From Polyangia bacterium (GTDB taxonomy: Bacteria > Myxococcota_A > Polyangia > Nannocystales > Nannocystaceae), in NCBI GenBank assembly GCA_030430565.1, contig JAUIKS010000005.1, forward strand, positions 372,001-436,000: a stretch of 64,000 bases of DNA. The letters are read 5' to 3'. Under the pieces are notes generated by a model, which saw nothing but the letters and a program-made list of their open reading frames with translations, did not search any database and had not been told where the DNA came from. Every line of letters starts with the position of its first letter. Position 1 is the first letter of the stretch. Shown here one piece after another: positions 8,582 through 18,402 of the stretch. The translations under genes were made by a program, and so were the position numbers.

Positions 8582-8938
8582 ATGTCCCGTAAATCCATCG
8601 CCGTCGCCACCTTCGCCGCCGTCTTCCTGCTGCCGGTCATCGCCCTCGCGGCCCCCGGCGTTGCTGAGAAGCCGGAGTTCCTCATCACCACCGCCTCGGA
8701 GCGTGGCCTCTACGCCTTCGCCGCGGCCTTCGCCATCGGCCTCGCCGCCCTCGGCGGCGGCATGGGTCAGGGTCGCGCCGTCGCGGCCGCCCTCGAGGGC
8801 ATCTGCCGTAACCCGAACTCGGCCGGCAAGGTCCTGGTGCCCATGCTCCTCGGCCTCGCGTTCATCGAGTCCCTGGTCATCTTCGCGCTGATCATCGCGT
8901 TCCAGGCCGGCGGCTTCGTCACCGTCGCGATCCAGTAG
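8582..8938 (+). CDS. atpE: ATP synthase F0 subunit c
   Basis: Rotor-ring subunit with two helices joined by the polar RNP loop (R76-N77-P78). The 118 residues are longer than the usual 75-90 because of a signal-peptide-like N-terminus (FAAVFLLPVIALA). The ion-binding carboxylate is E96 in GLAFIESLVIF. Q63 in helix 1 lies 33 residues before E96 and is followed by S97, which are the spacing and residues of the Na+-type site, although the nearby Thr and Tyr of that site are Leu and Phe here. AAGGAAAAGGC just before the ATG supplies the ribosome site. F1 genes and subunit b do not follow; a terminator does. Confidence 0.95.
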   Translation: MSRKSIAVATFAAVFLLPVIALAAPGVAEKPEFLITTASERGLYAFAAAFAIGLAALGGGMGQGRAVAAALEGICRNPNSAGKVLVPMLLGLAFIESLVIFALIIAFQAGGFVTVAIQ

Positions 8939-8958
8939 AACCCGTTCGCTGGACAGCC

Positions 8959-8999
8959 AAAACCCGGTCACGCGGCACCCGCCGCGAGGCCGGGTTTTT
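8959..8999 (+). terminator. Intrinsic terminator after atpE
   Basis: AAAACCCGG at 8959-8967 pairs with CCGGGTTTT at 8990-8998, with an inner GC-rich pairing between, and the 3' arm runs into five T. It ends the hemL-atp transcription unit. Confidence 0.9.
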
Positions 9000-9202
9000 G
9001 TTCAAGGTAATTGGCCGCTCTCGCTCTGCGGTCCGACTTTTTTGTCACGGCGCGAGCCGGAGACGCGGGCTCGGGCTGGCTGAGGCCGGCGAGCGTGTGT
9101 CTCGCGTGGGTTGGGCTCGCCCGAGGTTTGGGGAACTGGGCTGCGCGTGTCGACTGAGCGAAGTTCGCAATTGCGAACGCTCGAGACGTCCTGACGTGGC
9201 GT
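9000..9202. other. Spacer between convergent genes
   Basis: Holds the 3' side of the atp terminator and the tail of the minus-strand phosphatase transcript. I see no gene or repeat in it. Confidence 0.5.
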
Positions 9203-11011
9203 CTATCGAAGCAGCACGCTCTGGCCGTCGAGGTCGTCGGGCGGCGTGACCCCGAGCAGCTCGGCGAGGGTCGGCGCGATGTCGACGGTGTACACGCGGT
9301 CGCTGCGACGCCCGGGCGCGACGCCGGGCGCGACCACGTACAGCGGCACGTGGGTGTCGTGGGAGTACGGCGTGCCGGGGTTCGCCCCCCAGCGCTCGCC
9401 GCCGACCATGCTCCACGGGACGAAGCGCATCTGGACATCTGGGCTGCGCCCGTGGACGAAGCTGCGGCGGTACTCGACCAGCCACGGGCGCGCGCCGTTG
9501 GGCGTGCGGCTGTCCGCGAGTTCGAAGGCGGTGAAGGTGTCGGCGACGTAGGGGAGCACCGCGAGCGCGCGGGCGACCGCGCGCTGCAGCACCTCGTCGT
9601 CTAGGCCCGCGAGGCGGGACTGCCGGAGGTTGAACCACACCCCGCTCTCGCCCACGTGGGTCAGGGTCGAGGCGGGCAGCTGCAGCTCGGCGAGCGCTTG
9701 GCTCACGGCCGCGCGGACGTCCTGCTGGTAGCGCTCGCTATCGACGCGCAGCGCCCCGCGCTGGGCCGCGATGCCCTGCCGCTGCAGGCGCTCGGGCATA
9801 CCCATCACCCCGTGGTCCGAGGTCAGCACCAGCGCGTACTGACCCGCGCCGACGTGGGCCGCGAGCTGGCTGTGCAGCTCGGCGAGGAAGCCGTCGAGGC
9901 GCAGGTAGTAGTCCGCGAGCTCGTGGCTGTCAGGCCCGAACGCGTGGCCGATGGTCTCGCTGCCCGAGAAGCCGACCAGCAGGAGGTCCGGGTGCTCGTC
10001 GGCGCCGAGGCTGTTCCACGCGATCAGCTGATTGGCCAGCTCGAGCGCGTAGTGGTCGGCGAAGGGCGTGTTCGGCAGCTGCTCGTGGTAGCGCGCGAGC
10101 TCCGAGGCGCGCAGGCTCCCGCGGCGACGAAACAGCCGGTACGGGAACACGCTCTTTTCGCCGAAGACCTCGTAGGGGTCGGCGTCGGGCCCTACGAGGC
10201 GCTCGTAGACCCTGGGCTCCAACAGTCGCGTCCACGTCCCGGGCGTGCCCTCGCGCAGCGGGGCGGTCAGGTCTCCGCAGTCGTCGTAGAAGAACGGCCC
10301 GAGGTCCTCGGGGAAGGCGGCGTAGTAGCTCGACGTCACGAACGCGCCGGCGTAGTCGTACCAAAACACCCCGTCCGGGTGCACGCCGCCGAGCATGACG
10401 CTCGCGCGATCCCGGGGCGCGACCGCGTACACCTTGCTGCGGGGGCTCGCGCGCTTGAGCCAGTCGCCGACGGTGGTGCGGGTGAGCTGACGCGGTGAGC
10501 GTCCGGGGCGGCGCCCGTTGACCGCCGGCCCGACCAACGTGGCGCGGGGATCTTCGCCGGCGTGGACCTCGACGCCGCGCTCGCGATCAAACCAGTGGTT
10601 GAGGACGACGCCGTGGCGCGCCGGGTGAACCCCGGTCGCGATCGAGGCGTGACCGGGCGCGGTCTTGGTCAACGCGTGGCCGACGAAGGCCTGGTCAAAG
10701 CGTTGACCGGCGCGCGCGAGCCAGCGAAACCCCTGCTCTGAGGGCCAGGTGTTGGCGAAGCGGTCGATGACGTCGGCGCGCATCTGGTCGACGACCACCA
10801 GCACCACGAGCTTGGGGCGCGGGGTCTCTGTCGCGGTGTGGACCGGGCGGTCGCGCGCGGTTGTGCGCGGCGGCGAGGGCGGCGCCGCGTCGGCGGCGGG
10901 GCGACAGCCGGCGTGCCCGAGGCCGAGGCTGAGGCTGAGCAAGGCGGCCCCCGGGGCTCGACGCGCGCGTGAGCGGTGACGACGGCGCGCGCTTGCTGGT
11001 GTTCTCGGCAT
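9203..11011 (-). CDS. Alkaline-phosphatase-superfamily lipoprotein (type I phosphodiesterase/PafA-like)
   Basis: A 602-residue exported metal-dependent phosphoesterase. The start is ATG at 11011 with CAGG upstream; the signal peptide has hydrophobic GAALLSLSLGLG and a Cys at residue 36. The superfamily metal sites are visible: Asp in LVVVDQMRADVI (about residue 75), the Thr nucleophile region TKTAPGHASIATG (about 115-117), GVVLNHWFD with the Asn that contacts phosphate in PafA-type enzymes, HAFGPDSHE, LTSDHGVMG, and YSHDTHVPL near the end. Whether it is a monoesterase or a diesterase cannot be settled. It stands alone on the minus strand. Confidence 0.88.
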   Translation of the reverse strand: MPRTPASARRRHRSRARRAPGAALLSLSLGLGHAGCRPAADAAPPSPPRTTARDRPVHTATETPRPKLVVLVVVDQMRADVIDRFANTWPSEQGFRWLARAGQRFDQAFVGHALTKTAPGHASIATGVHPARHGVVLNHWFDRERGVEVHAGEDPRATLVGPAVNGRRPGRSPRQLTRTTVGDWLKRASPRSKVYAVAPRDRASVMLGGVHPDGVFWYDYAGAFVTSSYYAAFPEDLGPFFYDDCGDLTAPLREGTPGTWTRLLEPRVYERLVGPDADPYEVFGEKSVFPYRLFRRRGSLRASELARYHEQLPNTPFADHYALELANQLIAWNSLGADEHPDLLLVGFSGSETIGHAFGPDSHELADYYLRLDGFLAELHSQLAAHVGAGQYALVLTSDHGVMGMPERLQRQGIAAQRGALRVDSERYQQDVRAAVSQALAELQLPASTLTHVGESGVWFNLRQSRLAGLDDEVLQRAVARALAVLPYVADTFTAFELADSRTPNGARPWLVEYRRSFVHGRSPDVQMRFVPWSMVGGERWGANPGTPYSHDTHVPLYVVAPGVAPGRRSDRVYTVDIAPTLAELLGVTPPDDLDGQSVLLR

Positions 11012-11316
11012 GGACCTGCTCGTTCGGCGGATCATGACTAGTCCAGGCGCTGGCTCCAGCGCAAGCGAGCAGGTGTGGACCCCATCGCCTCGCGCGCTGC
11101 GGAGACGCGACCGCGTGAACGCCCGCGAGCGTGAACACGCGGCGCCCGTCGGCAACCAGCTTCAACGGTCAGGCGGGTCGTCAGCGAATTTGATTCTCAG
11201 TTCGCCTGTAGCGGCAACACAGGGCGAGGAAACTTACGCCGAGACCGGGCGCGGGCGGCCGCGACGTCGCGCCTGCGCATTGACAGGCGCGAGCGCGGGC
11301 CAGCAGACTCTCTCCC
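11012..11316. other. Divergent intergenic region
   Basis: About 305 bases between the minus-strand phosphatase and the plus-strand DUF4920-like lipoprotein. It contains an AT-richer patch at about 11186-11215. Promoters for both genes should lie here, but I cannot assign boxes with confidence. I see no further gene. Confidence 0.4.
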
Positions 11317-11976
11317 ATGGTTGATCGACGTATGTCCGTCATTGTCGCCCTGGTCGCGGGCTTGAGCCTCTCGCTCGCGTGCGACAGCGGTGACAGCAAG
11401 AAGTCCGAGACGAAGGTCGCCGCGGCCGACAAGAAGGCAGAGGCGCCCGCCGACAAGCAGGCGGAGGCGCCCGCCGAGGCCACGGATGAGAAGGGCGAAG
11501 GCGAAGAGGGCTGCATCTACGGCGAGGACGCCCACAAGGAGAAGCACGCCGAGGGTCACTCCTGCGACCACGGCGACGCGGCCCCCGACAACGGCGCGAC
11601 CGGCCACTTCGGCGCGCCCTTCACCCTCGCCAGCAGCCAGCCGCTGGCGAAGGCCGTCGGCGGCGAGCTCGGCGAGGCGCCGGTGCAGGTCAGCGGCACC
11701 GTCGAGTCGGTCTGCCAGAAGATGGGCTGCTGGATGGTCGTCAAGGACGGCGACGCCGAGGCGCGCATCATGATGAAGGACCACTCCTTCACCGTGCCGA
11801 AGGACTGCAAGGGCAAGCCGGCGATCGTCGAGGGCACCCTGGCGACGAAGACCTTCAACGAGAAGCAGGTCAAGCACCTGGCGAAGGACGGCGGGGAGGA
11901 CCCGGGGGCCGTCAGCGGCGAGCGCAAGGAGTTCGTGCTGACCGCGACCGGGATCTCGATCCCGCCGAACAGCTGA
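11317..11976 (+). CDS. DUF4920-like lipoprotein
   Basis: A 219-residue lipoprotein: signal VIVALVAGLSLSLAC with a clean lipobox at residue 22, then a Lys/Glu/Ala-rich linker and a His/Cys segment (EEGCIYGEDAHKEKHAEG). The folded part, from about residue 95, has VSGTVESVCQKMGCWMVV and HSFTVPKDCKGKPAIVEGTL, which fits the DUF4920 family, small OB-like domains found on secreted proteins. The paired Cys in VCQKMGC and the His-rich linker hint at metal or thiol chemistry, which is inference. A second possible start is ATG at 11332. Confidence 0.75.
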   Translation: MVDRRMSVIVALVAGLSLSLACDSGDSKKSETKVAAADKKAEAPADKQAEAPAEATDEKGEGEEGCIYGEDAHKEKHAEGHSCDHGDAAPDNGATGHFGAPFTLASSQPLAKAVGGELGEAPVQVSGTVESVCQKMGCWMVVKDGDAEARIMMKDHSFTVPKDCKGKPAIVEGTLATKTFNEKQVKHLAKDGGEDPGAVSGERKEFVLTATGISIPPNS

Positions 11977-12011
11977 GCCGCCGCGGCGGCGCCAACAGCT
12001 CCAACAGCAAG

Positions 12012-12044
12012 AGACCCCGACTCGCCGCGCGCGAGCCGGGGTCT
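12012..12044. terminator. Shared hairpin terminator between convergent genes
   Basis: AGACCCCG at 12012-12019 pairs with CGGGGTCT at 12037-12044, with inner CTCGC/GCGAG pairing. It lies between the plus-strand lipoprotein and the minus-strand RND gene. The T-run is short, so efficiency is uncertain. Confidence 0.65.
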
Positions 12045-12068
12045 TCGCGTGGGAGCGCGTCGTGTCGC

Positions 12069-15000
12069 TTAGTACAGGTCGTCAAAGTCGACGTCGAAGT
12101 CCTCGTCGAAGCCGTCCTCGTAGGGCTCGCTTGCGAGCGTCGCGGACTCGGCGTCGCCGAACAGCCAGCGCCGCAGCAGCTGCGTCGACCAGATCAGGTC
12201 CTCGAGCATCATGTAGAGCGCGGGCACCAAGAGCAGGATGATGAAGGTCGCGAACAGCACGCCGAAGCCGAGGCTGATCGCCATCGGGATCAGGAAGCGC
12301 GCCTGCACCGAGGTCTCGGTGATCATCGGCACGAGGCCGAGGAAGGTCGTGATCGACGTGAGGAGGATCGGGCGGAAGCGGCGGACGCCGGCGGCCGAGA
12401 TCGCCTGCAGCGCGCCGTGGCCCTCGCGGCGGAACGCGTTGGCGGCGTCGATCAGCACCAGCGAGTCGTTGACGACGACGCCGGTCAGCGCGACCAGGCC
12501 CATCATGCTGACCATGCTCAGCGAGTAGCCCATCAGCAGGTGCCCGAACACGGCGCCGACCATGCCGAAGGGGATCGCCGACATCACGATGACCGGCTGC
12601 GCGTAGCTCTTGAAGGGGATCGCGAGGAGCGCGTAGATGACGATCAGCGCGATGAGGCCGCCGGTCCCGAGCGCGCTCATGGTCTCGGCCTGCTCGCGGG
12701 TCTCGCCGCCGAAGCCGTAGGTGAGCCCGGCGTAGCGATCGGGTAAGCCCTCGAGGACATCTTTGGTGAGGGTCTCGAGCACGATGTTGGCGGCCGTGAC
12801 CTCGGTGTCGATGTCGGACTTGACGTGGATGATGCGCCCGCCGTCGGACCGCTCGATCTCGGGCCAGCTGCGCCCGCGCTCGACCTCGGCGACCTCGAGC
12901 AGCGGGACCTCCCCGCCCTCGGGCGTGCGGATCAGCATCGACTCGATGTCGTACTCAGAGCGGCGCTCGCTGATCGGCAGACGGGCGATCACGCGGACCT
13001 CGTTGCGGCCCTCCTGCTGGCGCAGCGCCTCGGCGCCGTAGAAGGCCGAGCGGACCTGGCGGGCGATGTCGTTGGAGGTCAGCCCGAGGCTGGTGGCGGC
13101 CGGCGTCAGCGTGAGGTCGAGCTGCGGCTTGCCCTCGGAGTTGCCGTTCTCGATGTCCCGCACGCCGCCGTAGCCCTCGAGCGCTTTCTCGACCTCGGCC
13201 GCGGCCGCCTCGAGGACCTTCGCGTCGGGGTGATTGAGCTCGACGTCGACCGGCGAGCCGGCGCTCGGGCCCATGGCGGCGGAGTAGGTCAGCTTGCGCG
13301 CCTCGAACACGGGGCCGGCGAGCTCGCGCCAGCGCTCGAGGAATGCGCGGGACTCGAAGTCGCGCTGGTCGCTGGGCTTGAGGAACACCTGGACGTTGGC
13401 CAGGTGCCCGCCCGAGGCCGAGCCGTTGGCCGCCGGGCCGCCGCCGGCGAACAGCGCGCCGACCTGCGAGAACACCCCGCGCTTGACCTCTTCGCCGCCG
13501 AAGTCCTCGAGCGCGCGCTTGGCCGCCGACTCGATGCGCGCGCGCACGCGCTCGGTCTGCTCGACCGAGGAGCCGTACGGCAGCTCGACCTGGGCGACCA
13601 CGATGTCGCCGTCGAGCTGGGGCATGAAGTGAAACGCGATGCGCCCGCCCGCGACGAAGCCCGCGGTGATGATCAGCGACGAGATGCCGACCGCGAGCGC
13701 GAAGTAGCGCCGCCGCAGCGTGAGCTTGAGGACCGGCGCGTAGCGACGCTCGATGAAGCGCTCGAGCATCCGGCTGACGACCTGCTGGCGCTGGGTGATC
13801 CAGTCGAAGACGCCGCCGGGGCGCGCGTCCTTGAGGTGCCCGAGGTGGGCCGGGAGCACGAACAGCGACTCGACGAGCGAGATCACGAGCACCGAGATCA
13901 CGATCATCGGGATGACCGCGAACAGCTTGCCCATGAAGCCCGGGACGAACAGCATGGGCGAGAACGCGGCGACCGTCGTGGCAATTGAAAACGTCACCGG
14001 CGTGGCGACCTGCTGCACGCCCAAGACCGCGGCCTGGACCGGCGAGTGCCCGCGCTGACGGAAGGTGTAGATGTTCTCGCCGACGACGATCGCGTCGTCG
14101 ACGACCATCCCGAGGGTCACGATGAACGCGAACATCGAGATCATGTTGATGGACACGTCCATGCTGGGCATGAACAGCAGCGCGCCCAAAAACGAGATCG
14201 GGATGCCCATCGTCACCCAGAACGCGAGCCGCAGCTCGAGGAACAGGCCGAGCGAGAGCAGCACGAGGATCAGGCCCATCTGCGCGTTGCGAATCAGCAG
14301 ATCCATACGCTCGCGATAGATCTCGGACCAGTCGGCCCACTGCGCGACCTGGACGCCGGCGGGCACCCAGGTCTCGATGCGCTCGATGTGCCCGCGCACC
14401 GTGTCGGCGACCTCGATCGGCGTCTGATCGCCGGTTCGATAGACCCGCAGCATGATCGCCGGCTTGCCTTCGAAGACCGCGCTCTCATCGGTCTCGGCGA
14501 AGCTCTCACGGACGTCGGCGACCTCGCCGAGCCGGACCTCGGTCCCCTTGGGGCCGCTGACCAGCGGGATGTCGGAGAACTCGAGCTCGCTCTCACGGCG
14601 CTCGGCGGTGCGCACCAAGACCTCGCCGCTGGGCGTCTTAACGCCGCCGCCCGGCAGCTCCACCGCGGTCGCGGCGACTTTCTGCGCGACCGCCTCGAGG
14701 GTCAGGTTGTGCGTGCGCAGCTGGGCGCTCGGGACCTCGATCGCGACCTCTTTGGCCGGCGCTCCCAAGAGATCGACCTGGGTGATCCCCGGATCCCCGA
14801 GCATCTGGTCGCGGGCGCGCTCGGCCAGCGCGCGCAGGACCGTGGCGTCCTGGTCGCCGTAGAGCACCACCGAGATGACCTCTTTGCGCGTGTCGAGCAG
14901 GCTCGTGGTGGGGCGCTCGCTGTCTTTGGGCAGCGAGGTCAGGCGATCGACCGCGCCCTTGACGTCCGAGAGCGCCTTGCTCTTGTCGACGTCGATGAGC

Positions 15001-15335
15001 AGCTCGACGTTGACGGTCGCCATGCCCTCGGTCGCCTTCGAGGTCACGCGCTTGACGCCGTCGAGCCCGCGCACGGCCTCCTCGACCGCGAGGATGATGC
15101 CGGACTCGACCTCGCTCGGGCTCGCGCCGGGGTACGGCACGGCGACCGAGATGATGTCGAGCTCGGTCTCGGGAAAGACCTCCTGGCGGACCTTGAGGCC
15201 CATGATGATGCCGCCGACGAGCAGCAGCAGCATGAGCAGGTTGGAGGCGACGGGGTTCTTCGCCATCCAGGCGATCGCGCCCTTGCGCTCGCTCATCGGC
15301 CGTCGCCCGCTCTGTGTCTCGCTCGCTCCCGCCAC
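12069..15335 (-). CDS. RND efflux transporter permease, paralogue of the first pump
   Basis: Second AcrB/HAE1-like pump, about 1088 residues. The start is taken as GTG at 15335, 7 nt after GGAGG; GTG at 15341 sits directly against that site, and ATG at 15296 is another option. It has WMAKNPVASNLLM, PYPGASPSEVESG, the TM4 pair in MVVDDAIVVGENIY, and TM10 VVVNDSLVLIDAANAF. The C-terminus is acidic (DGFDEDFDVDFDDLY), like the first pump. It follows its adaptor gene by 77 bases on the same strand. It shares many identical blocks with the pump at 1136-4453, so the two systems arose by duplication. Confidence 0.93.
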   Translation of the reverse strand: MAGASETQSGRRPMSERKGAIAWMAKNPVASNLLMLLLLVGGIIMGLKVRQEVFPETELDIISVAVPYPGASPSEVESGIILAVEEAVRGLDGVKRVTSKATEGMATVNVELLIDVDKSKALSDVKGAVDRLTSLPKDSERPTTSLLDTRKEVISVVLYGDQDATVLRALAERARDQMLGDPGITQVDLLGAPAKEVAIEVPSAQLRTHNLTLEAVAQKVAATAVELPGGGVKTPSGEVLVRTAERRESELEFSDIPLVSGPKGTEVRLGEVADVRESFAETDESAVFEGKPAIMLRVYRTGDQTPIEVADTVRGHIERIETWVPAGVQVAQWADWSEIYRERMDLLIRNAQMGLILVLLSLGLFLELRLAFWVTMGIPISFLGALLFMPSMDVSINMISMFAFIVTLGMVVDDAIVVGENIYTFRQRGHSPVQAAVLGVQQVATPVTFSIATTVAAFSPMLFVPGFMGKLFAVIPMIVISVLVISLVESLFVLPAHLGHLKDARPGGVFDWITQRQQVVSRMLERFIERRYAPVLKLTLRRRYFALAVGISSLIITAGFVAGGRIAFHFMPQLDGDIVVAQVELPYGSSVEQTERVRARIESAAKRALEDFGGEEVKRGVFSQVGALFAGGGPAANGSASGGHLANVQVFLKPSDQRDFESRAFLERWRELAGPVFEARKLTYSAAMGPSAGSPVDVELNHPDAKVLEAAAAEVEKALEGYGGVRDIENGNSEGKPQLDLTLTPAATSLGLTSNDIARQVRSAFYGAEALRQQEGRNEVRVIARLPISERRSEYDIESMLIRTPEGGEVPLLEVAEVERGRSWPEIERSDGGRIIHVKSDIDTEVTAANIVLETLTKDVLEGLPDRYAGLTYGFGGETREQAETMSALGTGGLIALIVIYALLAIPFKSYAQPVIVMSAIPFGMVGAVFGHLLMGYSLSMVSMMGLVALTGVVVNDSLVLIDAANAFRREGHGALQAISAAGVRRFRPILLTSITTFLGLVPMITETSVQARFLIPMAISLGFGVLFATFIILLLVPALYMMLEDLIWSTQLLRRWLFGDAESATLASEPYEDGFDEDFDVDFDDLY

Positions 15336-15412
15336 GGCCACTCCTCCTCACGGGCCGCCGACGAGGCTCGCCAGCCCCCGCGGCACGGTTTCAATGCCAA
15401 TTTCTAAGAAGC

Positions 15413-16849
15413 TCACTTCTTCTTGCGCTTGCGCGGCTTTCGGCGCTTACGCGCGCGCTTTTTTGAGGACGCTTCCTCGCGCGTGACGCCGGGCTCGAGG
15501 TCGACCTCGACGGTGGCGCCGCCGGCCTCATCGCTGTCGTCCTTGGCGTCCTCGTCGCCGGCTTTGGGCGCCGCGGTGTTCGCCTCGATCACGCCCTGCT
15601 CGCGACCGACCGCGCCGGGTTCAGAGCGCTCGCTCGTGATCGTGACCTGCATCCCCTCGGTCGGCGCCGCCAGCGGCGTCGTGACCACGGCGTCGCCCTC
15701 GGAGAGGCCGCGGACCAGGACCTGCTTGCGGTCGCGCCAGATGACCTGGATCGGGTGACGCATGAGCTTGCCGTCGGCGACCAGCCAGACCTCGCGGTTG
15801 TCGATCAGCGCCTCGCGCGGGAGCGCCACGGTGTCCTTGGCCGGGCGCCCGCGCAGCGCGGTCTTGACGTAGCTGCCGAGCAGCAGCGGCAGCGAGCGCT
15901 CGCCCGCCGGCTTTTTAAGGTCGAGGGGGTCGGGGACCGAGACGAGCAGCTTGGCCATGCGGCCGCGGGCGTCGACCGAGCCCTCGAGGCGCTCGACGTA
16001 GCCAGTGCGCTCGATCGAGACGCCGGCGCCGGCGTCGTGGATGATCTCCGCCGGAGAGCCGAGCGCGTCGGCGGTGTTGACGGTGGGGATGTCGAGGAAG
16101 TCGAGCTGCGAGACCGGGACCGTCAGCGAGACCCAGTAGCGGTCGGTCGCGACCAGCGTCATGAGCTTGCTCTGCTGCGAGACGACCTGCCCGGCCTCGA
16201 CCGGGGTGTCGAGGACGAGCGCGTCGAAGGGCGCGCGAATGGTCCCGCGGGATACGTCGCGCTGGGCCTTGCCGAGCTGTGACTTGGCCGAGCGCAGGCT
16301 GGCGTTGGCGCTGTTGTACTGCGGCGCCCGCAGGGCGAACTTCTGGGAGTCCTCGTCGAGTGAGTCGAGCGAGCCCTCCCACTCGGCGGCGGCGACGTTC
16401 TTGCGCCCGCGCTCATCGGCGAGCTGAACCTTGGCCTGGGCGATCGCGGCTTTCTGGGCCGCGATCGCGGCCGCGTAGTCGCGCGTGTCGATCCGGACCA
16501 GGATCTCGCCCTCGCGCACGAGGCCGCCGGGCACCAAGTTGTCTCTGCGATCGCGCACGCGCCCGCCGATCTCGGGCTGCAGCAGGAGCTGTCGGGTCGC
16601 CATGACCTCGCCCATGGCGGTGATGGTGATCGGGTTGTCACGCGGGTGCGCGCGCAGGACCTCGACCTCGACGATCGGCTTCTCGCGCTCGATCTCGGCC
16701 GCCTCGGGGCGCGTGGCGTAGAGCAGCGAGGCCAGCGCGCCCGCGCCGACGAGCACCCCGACCGAGAGCATCGCCCACAGCGCTCGCTTGACGCCGCCAC
16801 CGCGGGAAGGCTGCGGTCCAGGGCCGGGTACTTGGGAGGTGGTGCTCAT
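15413..16849 (-). CDS. RND efflux periplasmic adaptor (HlyD/AcrA family)
   Basis: 478-residue adaptor for the pump at 12069-15335. Start ATG at 16849. It has a cytoplasmic N-terminus, one membrane anchor (ALWAMLSVGVLVGAGALASLLY), the barrel-sandwich half EVMATRQLLLQPEIGGRV, an alpha-hairpin of about 75 residues, then GTIRAPFDALVLDTPVEAGQ and the C-terminal domain with VALPREALIDNREVWLV. As in the first adaptor, the end is very basic (SKKRARKRRKPRKRKKK). No outer-membrane channel gene is nearby. Confidence 0.92.
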   Translation of the reverse strand: MSTTSQVPGPGPQPSRGGGVKRALWAMLSVGVLVGAGALASLLYATRPEAAEIEREKPIVEVEVLRAHPRDNPITITAMGEVMATRQLLLQPEIGGRVRDRRDNLVPGGLVREGEILVRIDTRDYAAAIAAQKAAIAQAKVQLADERGRKNVAAAEWEGSLDSLDEDSQKFALRAPQYNSANASLRSAKSQLGKAQRDVSRGTIRAPFDALVLDTPVEAGQVVSQQSKLMTLVATDRYWVSLTVPVSQLDFLDIPTVNTADALGSPAEIIHDAGAGVSIERTGYVERLEGSVDARGRMAKLLVSVPDPLDLKKPAGERSLPLLLGSYVKTALRGRPAKDTVALPREALIDNREVWLVADGKLMRHPIQVIWRDRKQVLVRGLSEGDAVVTTPLAAPTEGMQVTITSERSEPGAVGREQGVIEANTAAPKAGDEDAKDDSDEAGGATVEVDLEPGVTREEASSKKRARKRRKPRKRKKK

Positions 16850-17056
16850 CGTGATCAAACCGGGTTGTGAACCCGTGTTTGCGTACAAGGTGTCCGCGCC
16901 GGTTTGCCGCGTCAAGCGCCGGAGTCGCGGTTTCACAATCCTTCACAAACGAAAGCTCCGCGCCCGCGCTCGCGCGCCGCGACCGATTGTCACCATGTCG
17001 GTCGCGGCGTTGATGGCGGTGTCGGCGCAATGTGCGCACTGGCGCTCGACCGCTGC

Positions 17057-18241
17057 TCAGGTCGGATCGGGCTTGGGCGTGTTGGGGCCGCTCTCCGGCA
17101 GGGGCGGCTGCTTGATGTACTCCTGATCGATCTCGCCGGTCAGGGTGTCGAGGAAGGCGATCAGGTCGGCGCGCTCCTCGTCCGTGAACGAGCCCTTGAC
17201 CGTCTGGTACTCGGCCATCGTGTTGATGGCGTCGGTCAGGGTCGCCTTCGAGCCGTCGTGGAAGTACGGCGCGGTCTTGGCGATGTTGCGCAGGCTCGGG
17301 ACCTTGAAGACCTTCTTGTCAGCCTCGTTGTTGGTGACCTTGAAGCGACCCTCGTCCTCGGTCGGGTAGTCCTTGAGGTTGCCGATCTTCTGGAACTGCG
17401 TGCCGCCGAGCGTCGCGCCGACGTGGCAGGTCACGCACTGCGCGTCGACGAATAGCTGCAGCCCGCGCAGCGCGTCCTTGCTGAGCGCCTTGCTGTCGCC
17501 CTGCAAAAACTTGTCGAACGGCGCGGGGGTGATCAGCCCGCGCTCGAACGCGCCCACGGCCAGCCCGAAGTTGTCGATCGTCATCGGGTCCTTGGCCTCG
17601 GGGAACGCGGCCTTGAACATCTCGGCGTAGCCCGGGATCGACTTGATGGTCTTCATGACCGCGTTGTGGTCGGCCATCGCCATCTCGACCGGGTTGATCA
17701 GCGGGCCCTTGGCCTGGGCCTCGACGTCGGGCTCGCGCCCGTCCCAGAACTGCGTGAAGTGAAGCGCGGCGTTGTAGACCGTGGGCGCGTTGCGGTCGCC
17801 GTTTTGCTTCTTGTGCCCGACCGAGACGGGCGTCCCGTCGACGCCGTACTTGTCGAGCAGATGGCAGGTGTTGCACGAGACGTCGTGGTTCTTGGACAGC
17901 CGCGGGTCGTAGTAGAGCGTGCGGCCGAGCGCGACCTTGGCCTCGGTGATCGGGTTGGTCGCTGACTCGGCGCGCGCCGGCAGCGGCGCGAAGAAGCGCT
18001 TGGCGAGCAGCTGGACCTGGTCCGCCGAGGGCGCCGGGCGGGAGGCTTTCTTCACGACCTCGGCGTCGCCGCCGGCGCCGGCCTTGGGCGCAGGCGCGAG
18101 GCGAGCGCGCGCGGGCTCTTGGTCGTCGCAGGCCGACTGACCGAGCGCGAGCGCGACGAGCCCGACGCCGAGAAGGGACGCGCGAGCGATCATGCGCGCA
18201 CGGGCGCGAGGACGGGGGAGGAGTCGGGTGGAACGCTGCAT
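17057..18241 (-). CDS. Di-haem cytochrome c peroxidase (MauG/CcpA family)
   Basis: 394-residue exported c-type cytochrome that reduces hydrogen peroxide in the periplasm with electrons from small cytochromes. Two haem-binding CxxCH motifs are visible, [12 protein letters not shown] and [13 protein letters not shown], along with [17 protein letters not shown] and [16 protein letters not shown], both typical of the family. The N-terminus has an Arg-rich start and a hydrophobic stretch ([16 protein letters not shown]) that may be a lipoprotein signal, though its lipobox is weak. The start is ATG at 18241 with GAGG 5 nt upstream. Confidence 0.92.
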   Translation of the reverse strand: MQRSTRLLPRPRARARMIARASLLGVGLVALALGQSACDDQEPARARLAPAPKAGAGGDAEVVKKASRPAPSADQVQLLAKRFFAPLPARAESATNPITEAKVALGRTLYYDPRLSKNHDVSCNTCHLLDKYGVDGTPVSVGHKKQNGDRNAPTVYNAALHFTQFWDGREPDVEAQAKGPLINPVEMAMADHNAVMKTIKSIPGYAEMFKAAFPEAKDPMTIDNFGLAVGAFERGLITPAPFDKFLQGDSKALSKDALRGLQLFVDAQCVTCHVGATLGGTQFQKIGNLKDYPTEDEGRFKVTNNEADKKVFKVPSLRNIAKTAPYFHDGSKATLTDAINTMAEYQTVKGSFTDEERADLIAFLDTLTGEIDQEYIKQPPLPESGPNTPKPDPT

Positions 18242-18402
18242 AGGCACCTCGAAGTTCTTCGGGAGCCTACCGCGAATCTCGTCGGGCGTGCACCCAGCGA
18301 CCATCCGCCGCGGCGCGCCCGATGTGTACACACAGACAGCCGAACGCGGGTTCGCTCACAGGCGATCGCGTCACCGACAATCGCGCTTCGCGCGAGCTCG
18401 TC

